From contig CM067576.1 of NCBI GenBank assembly GCA_034336665.1, positions 12,453,385-12,517,384 of the forward strand: DNA of 64,000 nucleotides, given 5' to 3'. The translations under genes and the position numbers were made by a program. The stretch is from Luscinia megarhynchos (Eukaryota; Chordata; Aves; Passeriformes; Turdidae). The notes beneath the pieces are model-generated. The model was not told the origin of the DNA. It made no database searches and was given only the letters and a program-made list of their open reading frames with translations. Below, piece by piece: positions 25,264-39,200 of the stretch. Every line of letters begins with the position of its first letter. Position 1 is the first letter of the stretch.

Positions 25264-27202
25264 ATGCTCTGTGATTGTGCAAAGGTATGTTAAAAGGCCT
25301 GAAGATTTACCTCAGCAAAGAAAATTTCCCCAGCTCCTCTGTCCATGTTCTATGGAAGAGGCCATCTGTAAGTATGACAATGCTGTTATATTTTCAGTCA
25401 TATTCGTTGAAAATATCCTCGCTAGGTGCAAAATACTTTTCTGTCTTATTTTTCTGTTCTTTTTTCGTCACTTTTCATGGCTTAGCTTGGTCTAAAAATA
25501 GAGTTGTGCTTTTGATGTGTTGGGAACTAGGGAAGCTTCAGCCCCTAGAGAGTCCCTGTCTGAGCTCAGGATTGCTGAGCACAGGCTCTGAATGAGTAGG
25601 CTGAGGTCTGGAATGATGACAGCTACAGTTTCTCCACAGCTGAGATGCCTGAAGTGAATCTGTTGGGTTTTTCTAAATGAAAATCAATTTGTCTTTGGGA
25701 AGACTTTTGGTGTTAGACTGATCATCCTCTTGGCTCTTTTCTACAAATAGCTTTTCTTTGCATTTTTTGCTCTGTGAATACAATGCTTGTCTTTTATTGT
25801 CTCCAGTAAATGCTGTATTGTGGTAAAGATTATGATAAATTATGACACTAAGTATAGCAATAAATATAGGCATAGTGTATATAGGCTGTTGTAGAAGAAA
25901 ATAGTTTCTGTTCTGCAGTGTGAAAAAAGGAAGAAATTCATGCATCTATTTTGGTGTAAAAATATCCCAGTCTTCCTGTGCTACCACTTTATTCTCAGAT
26001 GAAAAAGCCATACAGTTTTGTCCAGGGAAGCCTCTGTTAGAATGGCATTGTCCAATTTGATTAAGTGATAATGGAAACTATTTTAAGTTTTAATGTAGAA
26101 AAATAAAATCAGGGAAGTTATGTGATATTTTTGGTTAGTGTCTAATTGTACTGATGACTTACAATTGAGAAGTCTGAGCAAAGCAAGCAGTGAATTTGAA
26201 CAGATATGTATGTGAAGTGCCTTGGAATCCTAATCTAAGTGTATGTGTAAAGAAAATAGTATTAAGGAACAGCTCTGTTCCTCTGGCCTGTCATGCTACA
26301 CTTTAAGATGCTTTAAAAATATTTCTCTCTACTGAGCGTGCTGGATTTTAAGGTAGCCCGAAAATGTTCCTTTCAAAGAAGTCTTTGCCTTAAGGCTGGC
26401 GTCTGGTGTAACACAAGCTGGGGTGCACGCAGACCTACAGAAAGTGTATTTGAGAATCCTCTCTCCCACAGACATTCCCAGTTTGGCAGAGCTCAGAGCC
26501 TGAGGGCAGGTACTCAGTCTGACCTGCTTGTGTTTTTGAGGAGTCTGGTGTGTGATTCTGTGAGGTTGTATCCTGCTCTGCCTCTGTGGGAATGTTTCAG
26601 CGCTGGCCTTCAGCAGCTGTCACAGAGTGAGCAGCTCGCTCCTGGCAGCTGCAGTGGCTGCCAAGCTGCGTAGGTAGTTGGCAAGGAAATAAATATTGAT
26701 AGACCCTAGCAACAGGTACTCCTGAGAACTCTGGTTCTGGGAATGCTTAGGCTGTGTCCGGTGTTACTAAAGTTGTGAGAGCATTTTAAGTTTATTTATA
26801 GGGTTTGTTTGCGTCTTATCACCATCTCTCAGCACTGGCATGCACGAGCAGGCTTTGCCGTGAGGGCACAGATGTGTGTCCCACACCCTGCTCTGGTGAC
26901 TCATTTGGACTTGCAGCAGATGCTCCACTGCCCCCAGCTCAGGGACAGCTGATTTACCCCTGTGTGACATCCCAAGTATGTGTTCAAATCTGTTCTCTCC
27001 TGTGTTAGCTTATCTCTGCTATAGTGGAATGGCTATTGCAGAGCTGTGTGCATGGAAGTGCATTGGATACAAGGATGTATTCCTCTTTAGCAATATCCTA
27101 AAAACAATTACAGACAAGATTCTCAGAGAGTGTGCCAGGTGAAATGAGCTTATCACTGACTGGTGAGCACTGTCCATGAACAATTGTGTGTTCTCATTGC
27201 AG
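25264..27202. other. Putative intron 1 (3' part), no feature recognised
   Basis: This is AT-rich sequence leading to the splice acceptor of the first conserved DLC-like exon at 27,203. An alternative first exon could lie here; none with the required one-base overhang was convincing. Confidence 0.5.
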
Positions 27203-27274
27203 AAATTGAAGCCAGAGAAGCCTGCGACTGGCTGAGAGCTGCTGGATTTCCCCAGTACGCTCAGCTGTTTGAAG
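27203..27274 (+). CDS. DLC-like exon: SAM2 domain, first part
   Basis: The acceptor is TTCTCATTGCAG and the donor GTATGA. It encodes (E)IEAREACDWLRAAGFPQYAQ and the next three residues, nearly identical to the start of the DLC1 and STARD13 SAM domains. It begins two bases into a codon, so an upstream coding exon ending in one base is required. Confidence 0.92.
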
Positions 27275-30200
27275 GTATGATCACAAAGACTTGCCAAGCA
27301 GCTGACACTGAATTCGAATGGAATTGTTCACATAAATAATATATTTCAGAACCTGACACTTTTGATGGAAGCACTTCCAAATTCTGTTATATCTACATGC
27401 AAACCTGTAGAAAAGTAGTGACCTGGTGTGTTCTCTTGCAGAAGGGACATCTCAGCAGGGACTCAGTAGAATTCAATAAAGGACCAAATCTTCCCTGGTT
27501 TTCTTTTCCTATTGTTAGACTGTAACTCAGTCAAATTTCAGCTTTTGTTATTTTTAGTTGCTTATAATTTTTTCAGGCTCTTTTTCTTGTTGTACTAGAG
27601 GTGATGTTTCCAACCACTGATTGCAACCAAAACTCCTCTGAGGCTCTCCAGCCTGTGATCTGAGTGAGATTGCTTTATTGGTGTTTTGAAAAAGAATGTT
27701 GGGAAAAATCATCTTGCAATCATAATTGTTCAGAAGAAACACTCAGCAGCAGCCAGACAGTCAAAAATGAAATTTCAGCATGTTTTCATGTTGTTAAAAC
27801 TACAAAGAGTGCTTGTTTCTTGGGAGGAGGTATGGATTTGTTGAGAACTTGTATGTATTTGAGGCCACACTTGTGCATATGCAGTAAAACTATTCTTCTT
27901 TAAAATAAGTTTTTTGTTACAAACAATGAAAGTAACAAAAGCTAATCTATTTTTAAGAAGGATTTTATCAAAGAACTACAGCTAAAAGAACAACATTAAC
28001 TGCTCTCATTCCCACCTCCCCTGGTCCCTGCAAAATCCAAAATTTTAAGTCAAGCCTGTAGAGCTGGGTTTGAAGGCTGGAAATGCTTTCTGTCTGCCTG
28101 CAGCAGATTTTATTCTATAGGCTGTTTGTTGGAAATGTGCATTGCCATGCTTCTGGAAAATTAATCCTCTGCATTACCTTGCTGCTTATGCAGTGTCCTG
28201 ACCTGGCTAGGAAAATGGAGCTTATAAAATAAGCTAAGAAAATACATGGAGACCTCAGTGGTTCCCTCGTGTGCAAGGCCAAATCTCGGAGCTGAACCAC
28301 TGAACTCTTCAGCTTCCAGCCCAGTGTGTTGTGTCAGGCTGCCTAGAGCTCAGAGAATGCATCTCACATGCTGCATTGCACCTCACCATGGCAGAGGCTC
28401 ATGTAGAACAATCCCAGCTTTATTCTGTAGAAGGTGCAGAGAGCCAAAGCAAATCTAAAGGTTATTTTGCTTTTCTTGTCTATGGCCAAGCTCCTGGAAA
28501 TGCAGAAGGGCTTGTCCACCTGTAAGAACAGCAGCAAGCAGATCCCTGCATGTATTCTCCCACTTGCCCTAGGGAAGGATGCTTGCATGAATGTACAGCT
28601 ATAGAAATAGAAGTAGTTTCATTTCACCTGTGATAAATGAGTTGCAAAATTGAAAGTTTTTACAATTACATCTCAGGTTTCAGGTTCAACTTCTTTGTTC
28701 ACAGATATGCAGTTTCCCATTGATGTAGAAACTGTGAGGAGAGATCATGAATTTTTAGATGGAGATGCGATTGAATCATTGTTCAGGTAAACATTAATCA
28801 TGAATCATCTTTGGTACCTCCAGGCCCCACAGTTTTTGTTATTCATCTTTTCATGCCTCTGTTTTTGTCAGAGACTAACAAAGTCACCAAACCTGTGACT
28901 GAAGGAAATCACTTAAGCACATAGTTTAGTGCCACTGAGTTGGTTGTTTTAGGAATTTAAAGGTAAAGTAAGCACATGTCTGCACTTCTTCTTTTGCCAA
29001 GCTCTCAGGGATTTTGCACTGAGCATTAAATATTTTTTTTGTAATGTGAAATGTCTGCAAGCTGGTTAAAAATAGCCAGTTCCCTGCAAGCATGACAGGC
29101 TGTTCTCTAGGATCACATGTAATGGAGTACAGGAATTTCCTCCAACTTCTGTTCCAGCAGATAGACAGAAAAAAATTATCTGCATGAGATCTGTTCTATT
29201 TTCCTGAGTATTTTTTGGGTGAGAAGCAAAGGTATTGGTTTGAAGCTATTGCTTTGCCACAGCTGTTCAGAGCCCACAAGTGAACCTGCACTGTCAGTGC
29301 CAAGTCAGACTCACTGCCCTGTGGAATTTCCCCATGGAAGAGTGCCAGGGCAGTGTGAGGCTTCTGCTTCAATTGGTACTGCAGTTACTGAAACTATCTC
29401 ATGATGAGATTGTTTAGCAGAGTTTCTTTAGCAGAAAGGACGATTTCTAACACTGGAAAGTTCCTCTCCTGGTGAAGTGTTCTGGCCCTTTTCTGTGCTG
29501 TCAGGTCGCCTGAATTCCAGCTCTGCCTGTACCAGAGCACCAAGAGGAGCTGTTCACACACACATCTCAAAAGCACAGCAGATATTAGAGAACTTGGGGA
29601 ATATTTTGTTTCTTGGTATCACTTCTGTCCTTAGTGCTCCTTGGAGACTCTCAGTGTGCCTCCTGTTGATGCCACCTGTTGTTTGACAACTAAGTGATTG
29701 ACTAGTTTGGGACCTTATTGATTCCACAAGCTTTAATTAAAATGATAGATAGTACAGTCCTTCCAGGGATACAAGTTAATGTCTTGGTTTTTAATTTTTT
29801 TTTTCAAGAAGCCCACACAGAGTTTCATTTCTTTTCAAAATCTTAAACCAATATGATGTTTTTCACAATCATGAAAGCTAATAATATGATTTTTTAAATT
29901 AAGTTATTGATTATGGCTGTCTTCTCTAGTTTTAAGATGGCAGAACTGGAAGTGTGAACATTCTGGTGTTGTTATTGGTGCTGGTTTTGGGGACCACTAT
30001 ATGGGAGCCTCTAACAGAATGTCAATCTTTGACAACAGTGAAGACTTCATGGTAGATCACAACTAGCTTGGTGCATGTTTGTTTTCAAGAAATAAAATAG
30101 TTGAAATTTAAAACTCCTGTGTTTTTTCTCAAACCCTAGAAGGTTGAACACATTGAACAAGTATGCATCAATGAAAGTGGAAATAAGCCGTGATAGGAAA

Positions 30201-33200
30201 CGGGTATGTCTGTAACACACAGTTCCTGTTCTAATTAAAGATGTGTTTAGCTATTGTATCAAGCACCTGGGTTTAAAAGCAGATGAAGGATTAGCAATTT
30301 CTGAACGTTCCTTTCTATTCCATTTCTATTCCATCCCACAAAGCTCTGCTATTTGCATTTTATGTTGAGAAAACATAGGGATGGAGATTGCAGCTACATA
30401 ATGTCTGAAACTTTGCAAGATAGGTTAGGGTTGGCTTTTGAAACACTTTTAAAATTTCATTTGGCATGTTACTATCCAACAGTTGCCCCAAATCCCCGTC
30501 TCAACGTGGCTATCATTGCTTTCCTAAGTAGTTTCCCACCTTATTTAAGTGCTGAAAGTGGAAGTTCACTCCTGCTGACTAAACAGACATGAGAAGGGCA
30601 ATCCAAATGTTCAGCCAGTACAAGCTGGGCAGGTTTTAGCTGTGCTGCCTTTGTGCTCTGCTGCTGCAGCTAAAACAGAGTGGTAGCCACAGCTTGGCTG
30701 GGCAGCACAGGTCTGTGAAGCCTCTGAGCCACCGTGGATTAACTGCAGGGCTAGTGAGAAAATGCCATTTCCTGGAAAAAGGTCTGGGTTTTGGAGAGTT
30801 CTGCTCTTTGGTTAGGGCAGAATGAGGCAAGAGAGCGCACAGAGAAGAGACAGGTGGCTCCCATCTTGCTGATGTTTCACTGTCCCTCAGAATGGGAACA
30901 ATCCAGCAAAGGTGGCACCTGGTGCAGCTGGCAAGGGAGGCTGAGGGCTCCAAAAAGGTGCCACACACACTGATGCTGCTGCAGTCCCACAGCTAAACAC
31001 TTCTTTACCTGAAAATGGATGAATTTTGGTCACACAAGTGTGAGTGTTTGATCTGTTTGACTTTAGGAATGGCAGTAAACCCAAGACAATTATCTTTCAA
31101 AACCCTTGGATTTGCCACATAACAGGACTTTTCACCCTTAGATCAAATCTGTCACCTTTTCCTGTGGTAAACTTCCCAGATTTATGAGCATGCTTGGGCA
31201 TCACTTGTAAGCATATTTTCAACTAACTTAGGGCAGATCTTCAGGGACTGAATGGTCGCATTTCCCTATGTTGGTCTTGGGGGTTTGGAGTTTGGCAGAA
31301 AACTTTATATGTTAATTTGTTTTTTTGTAATTTAAAATTTGCCAAACTTTTCCCTTGAACTGGTTTTGTTTTTTTTTCTCCTTCTAAGAGTGACGACTCT
31401 GAGGATGATGAGCCTTGTGCCATAAGTGACAGGTGGGCTTATGAGAGGTGCACTCAGCGCTGGTCTCGCATTGACAGCCTGCCAGCTTTTCCAGCAGAGG
31501 AAGGTGCTGGTGCCTCCACCCCAGGCAGCCCAATACTGAAGATCATCAACAACCAGAACAGTGTCTGTCTGGATCATGGTGAGAAGCATGATGTGTCCTC
31601 AATTCACAGCACCAGCAGTGCTGACAGTGACATTGTTAACTCCCAAAAACCTTTTGAAGATGTGGAAACCAGCACGAGTTCCTCAAGATGTTCCTCAGTT
31701 AAGGTGCCTTCACAGGACTCTGCTTTTAGTTGTTCTCCTCCCCCCAGTGAATTTTTAAATATCACTAGTGAGGAGAAGCTTTTGGATAAGTCACCATCTA
31801 AAAAGAGGAAGAGCCTTCTAAAGAAAATGGAGAAGCTGCACTTAAGGAGCTGCAATTTAAGGAGTGGTCAGACAAAGGCCAGACCCATAATAAGTGAACC
31901 TGTTCTTCTGGAAGGACTTAATGAAGAAAAGATGAAGATGCTGAACTGTGTAAATATTTCTGACCTCTCTGGCATCCGAACAAAGAACAATTCTTCCTTT
32001 TCTCCCCAGAGCTGCAATAGCAGCAATCAGTCTGTAAATAGCAGCACAGGGAGCACTCCAAGTCCTGTTATAAAACCAGGCAGCCCCTGTGAAGGAAGGG
32101 GGATGTATGCAGAGCACATGGACTCCAGCAAGCTGGGCAATGATCTATCCCAGCAAAACCTAAAAAATGACATGACATTACAAAAGAACCAGATGTTTCA
32201 AATACCACAAGGCCATAAACCTGGCACCTTCCCCACAGTACTTACAGACAGCTCCCTGTCTCCAGCAGACAGCTGCTCTGTCAACTGGAGAACTGGGAGT
32301 TTCCACGGGTGCAGGAGGAGCAGGAGCAGCAGCGGTTCCAAGGATGCCAGAGCCCCCAGGAGCTGCCAGTCAGGCAGAGACAACAGGCTGAGTGTGTATG
32401 ACAACCTGCCCAGCAGTGACCTGGAGAGCCTGCAGGCTGCACCAGCCGGGGACGACGATGTCTTTTCAGAGCTGAACAGCGTCATAGCAGATGTCAATGG
32501 TCTCAGAAAGTTGGTTGATCAGTGGACAGAGAAGTTCTCAGATGATGGGGATTCTTACTTTGCCAGTGACTTGACCTCTTTGTATCCACCCTTCCCTAAA
32601 GAAAGCTGTCTTGGAACAGAGGGCTCAGAAGATAAGGCAGCAGGGGAGGCTGAGGGAGAGAGCAGCTGTGGCCTGGGCAAGGAGATCGGTTCTGCAGACC
32701 TGGCATGCATCACAGACTCTAAAAAGACCAACAGGTCAGCCATCATTGGGTTTGTCTTTGGTTCTCTCCACTCAAAATGTAATTGATTTGCCAGAACAAA
32801 GTATTCTAAAGTCTGTCCTAGGTAGCAGGGTCTGCACTGCTGGTGGCAGGTGCCACTCCACAGGTACCAATATCTGACCTCTGCTGAAAGTAGGACACTC
32901 GTAGTCATGAGCACTCAGGCATTGGAATCAGGGATACTGGTGAAAGCCAGGGTAAAAGCAGCTTGGATTTTCTCAGGCTGCTCAAAGGAAAACAGGAGAG
33001 GAATAATTAATAACTCAGCTATCACCTGCTGTTGTGCACAGAGGAGTACGTGGGAAATGTGATGCTTTGGTGAAAGCATGTTTACAAGAGGTGTTACCTT
33101 CCTTGCACCAATGAAATTACTTCTATCCTCAGTTCCACGATCAAGTCTATAAAAGTATGCTTATTTTTTAAGTAAAGGCTTTTGCCTTTTGCTTCTTTTT

Positions 33201-36200
33201 TGCCTCATGAGGCTATATTTTTTCACTCCATCCTAGCTTGATAGCAGCAGTTTGCATTGCCAGTATTGCTCCTGGATGGGAAGTACCTTATTTAAGTTCA
33301 ACTAACTGCAGGTCATTTAGAGTCCTGGGTGCTTCACAGATGCAGGTAGAAAACAAGGATGGTGGAAACAGTCCTAAGCTTAAACCATATTTATCCTGTA
33401 GGCATGGGAAGCAAGAGTGGTGTGTGGAAGAGAGTGTGAACCTGGAAAGCCTTTCCCTCCAGACTGATGGCCAGTCAGCTGCCCAGCTGGCCCGCACACA
33501 AAAGCTGGCACTGTTGAAACTCACAGCTTTAATGGACAGATATTCCCCTTCCAGTAAGCAGGGCTGGAACTGGTAAGTTGTCTGATATTAAAGCAACCTG
33601 AGCTGGAAAGAGAGCAGTTGATGTAAGCATGTGAATTTCCTTGTCTGCCTACATTGCACATGTTCAAGATGAAGAATTTCATCCTATTAAATTGCCAGCA
33701 GCTTCATGTTATTTCCATGGCTCCAGGATTTCCTCTGCTCTGGGCTGTACTTTGGCCCCTCACTGCTGATTGTGCTGTTACTGATTTTAAGGCACATCAT
33801 AGTTTCTCTTTAAATCTGCCCAAGATTTAAATCTGCAGGGCTTTGTCAGAGGACCGTCCCAGGGACTGTGGGACCTGAGATGAGAATTGGCTGAACTGGG
33901 AATCCAGCCCTTGAGTGCTGTGTCTGTTTGAACTAAGCCAGTGACAATTTCAGACACTTCAGAGGACTTAGATACATCAGTCAGCATTTTGTGATAGGGA
34001 GTTGATACTTGAATACAGAAAGAATGGATAAACCCTGCAGTGGCATGAAAGGATGGAATGTATTCCCCATGAGGATGCTTTATTAAAGTTAATTTCAGCA
34101 ATGAAATGAAGAAGTCATCCCTGTAATTGCCTTTGCTGATTTTCTCTCCCTTCTGATGCTGTGTGTACAGGTACGTGGCAGAATTTGGGGTTGTGACAAG
34201 GTACAGCTCAGCCGTGTCTGATGAGTGTAAAGCAACAGGTGGAATGTGCTGGATACCTAGTAAGCTGCATCTACTGGTTTTCATTTCCAGGACCATACCA
34301 AAGTTCATTAAAAAACCAAAAGCCTCAGACTACAAGGACAAAAATGTGTTTGGGGTTCCTTTACTTCTGAATGTGCAGCGAACAAGCCACCCCCTGCCCA
34401 ATGGCATCCTGCAAGCCCTGGAGTATCTGAGAAGCCACTTTCTTGACCAGGTATGGACTGGAGGCAGCCCAGAGGAGCTGTGGGACATGAACAGATCTGC
34501 TCCAGGGAATCAGATTCTCTTTCATACTTTTTGAAGGACTTCGTGCCCCCTAAGGCTCTCAATAGGCTGAAAGGTATAGATCTGAGCAGGTGGCCTGTGA
34601 GGAAATACCACTGTTGATTCCCTCTGGGAATACCTTTAGCCCTGTGCTGTGTTTTTGTGCCTTCCCTCACTGAAACCCTCTGCAGGCATGTCTCTTGGTG
34701 CAGGCAGTCAGGCTGTCTTTGCCTGGGGAGGTGTCATGTCTCTGCTCCCCAAGGAGGCAAATCTGCCAGACAGTGTCATGTCATTGTTCCTTCTGTTCTG
34801 TGGCTGCTGGTAGTGCCCGAGCTAATGTGAAAATTAATCTTGTTTCAGCTGAAATGCACCACTAAGCAGAGAGGAAACATTGCCTGTAGCAACTTTTTCT
34901 GGAGCTCAGCTCTGTATTTGTCCCCTAAGTGGAGATGGCAGAGGAAGTGTGTGCTGTATGTAGTATTTCCATAGCATAGCTGCAGAAATGAGGACCTTTT
35001 GACATGAGACATATCAGTTAAAGAGAGGACTTTTCTTCTGGTGCTTTGCCATTGTCTAGGTGTGTAATGTCACACCAAAGTGCACAAGTGTGTGAGTTCT
35101 GTGAAGTGACAGTACAAGTGTTTTTCATTTTGAGGTTCTGGTACCCATTCAGTTTATATACATAAACCAGAGTGTAAATACTGTCTCAGTGGCACAGAGT
35201 AAAACTGTCACCAGAAGCTTTGGAGGGGTCAAACTCATGGGAAGCTCCTAAATCTTGCTCAGTTGACAATCACATTAAAAAGAAAACCAAATTTTCCCTC
35301 AAAATGGCATCTGCCCTTTACCAGCCTGTGGAAGGGCTAGATGTATTGAATGTGTCAGGTGTTACAAGGAGCCTTGTGGATCTCACAGTCAGTCTGTGTG
35401 AGCCAGCACTTGATGAATGTTTGTGTTTGGTGGACACACACTGGTGAATTTGAAATTTAGAGTTGCCATGTGTAAACATAGCCTTCCCAAGAAAATGGAC
35501 ATATGTCAATGGTAGTGATTTTAAAAGGTAAAGTGAGTACTTTTGTATTAAATGAAAGCCAAATGAACATGAAAATTGGTTTGTCACAGCTGATTCTGTG
35601 GGCATCAGCTGTGGTTTGCCTCTGAGGAATGTCCAGGTGGCTTCTAACAATACAAAAGTATTTTAGTGTTCAATTCTATAGGATATTTGTTATTACAAGG
35701 AAGGTGAAGGACCACTTGTTTGTCAAAATTTTGATTCCCAATGACTCTTCTCTTTGTCTCTAATAATTTCTTTTACCCACAGGTTGGCCTGTTCCGAAAA
35801 TCTGGTGTTAAATCCAGGATTCTGTCTTTAAGGGAAATGAATGAAACCAACCCAAACAATGTGTGTTACGAAGGGCAGTCAGCCTTTGACGTGGCAGATA
35901 TGGTGAAGCAGTATTTCCGAGACCTTCCTGAGCCTATATTTACCAGCAGGCTCTGTGAGTCCTTCCTCCACATCTACCAATGTAGGTACCAAAAGCTGTC
36001 ATTTTCCAATGCCTTGCATGTCCTGATACTCAGCTGTATAAGGCAGTGGCCAGACTAGGACTAGTGCCAAGTGCCCCGTGTAGTCAGAGGAGGTTTCTGA
36101 CAAGATGAGTTCATTGTGGCTCTGGACTTTGAGAGCTTCCCATCTGTGTCCTATGAACCAGCCAGTTCTCTTCCCTGAAGGATGAGTAATGAAATGCAGT

Positions 36201-39200
36201 AGCAGCCCCCTTAAGCTGTGCTTGTAAACAGTCATTTCCTTATGCGAAATTAAGATATAACCTGGTCCCCTTGTTCATGGGATGACATAGCTCCTTGTGC
36301 GAGAAGATCTGATATATTGATGACATTTCTTTATTAAGGTGGCCAAGAACAGCTGCTGTGAAACAGCTGGGAAATGCCAGCAGCTTTCTGCCTATGCTCA
36401 CACTCTTACTGTCCTTGAGACTCAACCCAAAAACCAAGGAAACACAAAGCTGAAATATTGCAGTTAATATTGCAGTTTGAATACAGTTTAAACAGGTTCT
36501 ATTTCCAGTACTTTGCCCTCAAGGAATTGACTTTCGAAAAGCACATGGACTGGGGAAGGAACTTGAAGTAGGGCTAATAATGTTGTTGGGACAGACAGGT
36601 TTATTCTGCTTTTGAGAAAAGGTTTTGAAAGACAAAGTGTGAGCTTTGTGGGAGGGACTGGTTTTGCAGACTAACCCGTGTGGCTTTTATTGATCTAAGT
36701 CAATGAGCAGCTGCTGTCCTGTGCACAGTGGAGGTTCATGAAAGTTCTGTTGGGTTTAATTTCATCACCTGTCAGGGTTTTAAAATCTGGTCTGAAAATT
36801 ATTTATGTGTTTGAAGTAAGTTTTCTTCTTGCATTCACAAATCGTCCTTTGTAAGGAGGTCTACAATTCCCATCTCTAAAGGATGTATAATTGTTTTCCT
36901 CTAATTATCGTAATCTGGCTACTGTCTACCTCCTATCTTGTTTCAGGAGAGAACAGCAAATGCCCAAATTCTATTCATCCCACTCACCCATCTTCTGCCA
37001 GATGTGACTGGAGCAAGTGCACAGATTAAATTACTCTTTTGGAGATAAGAACTGTGCTGCTTTCATCAAGCAGTGTGTTTTGTGTGTTCTATATATGTGC
37101 TTCTACCTGAAGGGAAGGAGAAGTGATCTTCCACCCTTTGCAGTGATGTTAATTGGAGAAATGCTTGTGCTAGGGATGCATGGCAGCATGAGCCAGACCC
37201 ACCCTCCTGCTGGAGCTGTTTGGGCAGACAGTCTCGGTGGGGGCTGGTGTGAATTAAAATCTGTTGGCAAAGCACTGCTCTCCGAATTGAGTTATCTGAG
37301 AGCATCTGTTCTCTTCATGCTTGAAGCTGAAAGGAAAAGACATTAGAGCAGCTACCTGCAGCAGCTACCTGCTCCAAAGTATCACTGCAGAGTAATATTT
37401 TATGGGGAGACAGACCCTTATTTGGATTGTAACTCAGTTCAGGATATGTTCATTAGCGTGGTGTTCAAGATAAATTGCAAGTCAGGCAGCAGCATCCCTG
37501 GGTGTGAACATGCACTTGACAGGCAGTTGGAGAAATGGTTCATGTTTGATGGGATAATGGCCTTTCCTTGTCTGCTGTGAGCATGGGACAAGGAAATGGA
37601 TGAACCTACAAGCTCAGTGCCCTGCTTGGGACCCTGCTGATGGATGCTCCTACTGTAAGTCATGTGTGATTTTTGTCATGGTTCATGTTTTCAGATGTGC
37701 CCAAGGACCAGCAGTTTCAGGCTGTCCAGGCTGCTATTCTCCTTCTCCCAAAGGAAAACAGAGAAGCTCTGAAAATCCTCCTGTTCTTCCTGCGAGATGT
37801 GGTGGCTTTTGTTGAGGAAAACCAGATGACCCCAACCAACATTGCTGTGTGTCTTGCACCTTCTTTGTTTCACCTCAACACCCTGAGGCGGGACAGTTCC
37901 TCCTCCTCAACCAGGTATTGGCACCTTGATGCTGGCACTGCTGCTGTTCATAGTGTTCTTGCTGGATTAATGCTTTCTGTAGCTGGCCTAGGCTCACTGT
38001 CTGACTTTGAGGGGGAAATAGGCTGTGTGTGCCTTGGGGTTTGCCTTCAGTCTGATTGCTCAGGTGCAGCAGGAGCTGCAGTGCATGGAGCTGCTCACTG
38101 CCCAGTGCAGAGGGCTGTGGTAATGTCTCATTGCCATGCTCCTGACCAGTCTGTCTGTGTCCCTCACCACTACTGCACTCCCCCTGGTTGCCCAGGAGCC
38201 CAGCATGTGGCCCACTGCTAGCATTAAAGTGGTGTTGGCCATTGGAAATTTGCTCCTGCACTGGCAGTCTGAGCTCAGGTGTAGCCTTAAGGCCCTGCAG
38301 ATACCTGGCAGCTTGAGACAGCTACTGGTTCTCCTGGTTGATAAGGGGGATCATTCCTACCAAATTGAGCCATAGGGATTCTGTAAATTTATCTTAATAA
38401 GTAAAAGTATCTGGATTGCATAACATCCCCTGATGTACGTGCAGGGAGGAAGGTGCCCGTAGGGCCAAAGTAGACAAATAATCTCTGAGAGCATTCATGT
38501 CTTATCTGGCCTCCTGAGGCAGATCTGTTTGCTCTGCTCGTGCTCCTGGGCTGTGGGCAGACAGAGCAGGGCAGGAGAGCACAACTGGCTGTGCAGGAGG
38601 CATCGTGCTCCCCACAGCGCAGCGAGCTGAACGCCTCACTTGGGGATCTGCAGGGGAGCTCTGGTCCCAAAGCAGAAGCTGTCAGATGTGCTGTTGGCAT
38701 CTTTTAGGCTCTGGATAGCACAGGGGAAGGGGAAGGAAACACTGAGGATTTTCTTTTGAATGTCACAAAGCATCAGAAGATGCCTCAGGCATCCGTGTGC
38801 TGAGCTGGCACACAGCAAGGGAGCCACGGGGCCACTGCGAGGGCACCTGGGGATGTGATGGAGCAGCAGCAGGTCCTGCTGGATTGCTGTGCTCTCTGAG
38901 CTCCTAGGAGCTGTTCCTCTTTGCTTTACATCAACACTGTTCTGAAACATCAGAACCAAAGATAGCAATGGAGTTTTCTCTTTGTTGTCAGTGTTTAGAA
39001 GCCAGGATGCTTTGAAGCTTTAGCTCTGCTGTAACTGTGCATTAATGGCTTGGTGCAGGGTTCCCACTTCAAAGGGTTCAAGCTGACAGGTCTGACTCTG
39101 AGGAGCAGCACTGAGGACTATTATCTTCCACCCAATTTTCAAGCCATTTGGCAGGAATGCACATAGATAAAAGTTTCAGAAGCCAGGACTAATGATATAA

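Noticed and set aside
1..27202. FBLL1 and PANK3, expected near RARS1 from human synteny
   Set aside because: No fibrillarin-like or pantothenate-kinase sequence was seen. They are probably outside the window or the order differs.
34163..34290. Possible extra DLC-like exon upstream of the GAP entry exon
   Set aside because: The frame is open, but DLC family exons join directly from 33,572 to 34,291 in phase, and the peptide has no family counterpart.
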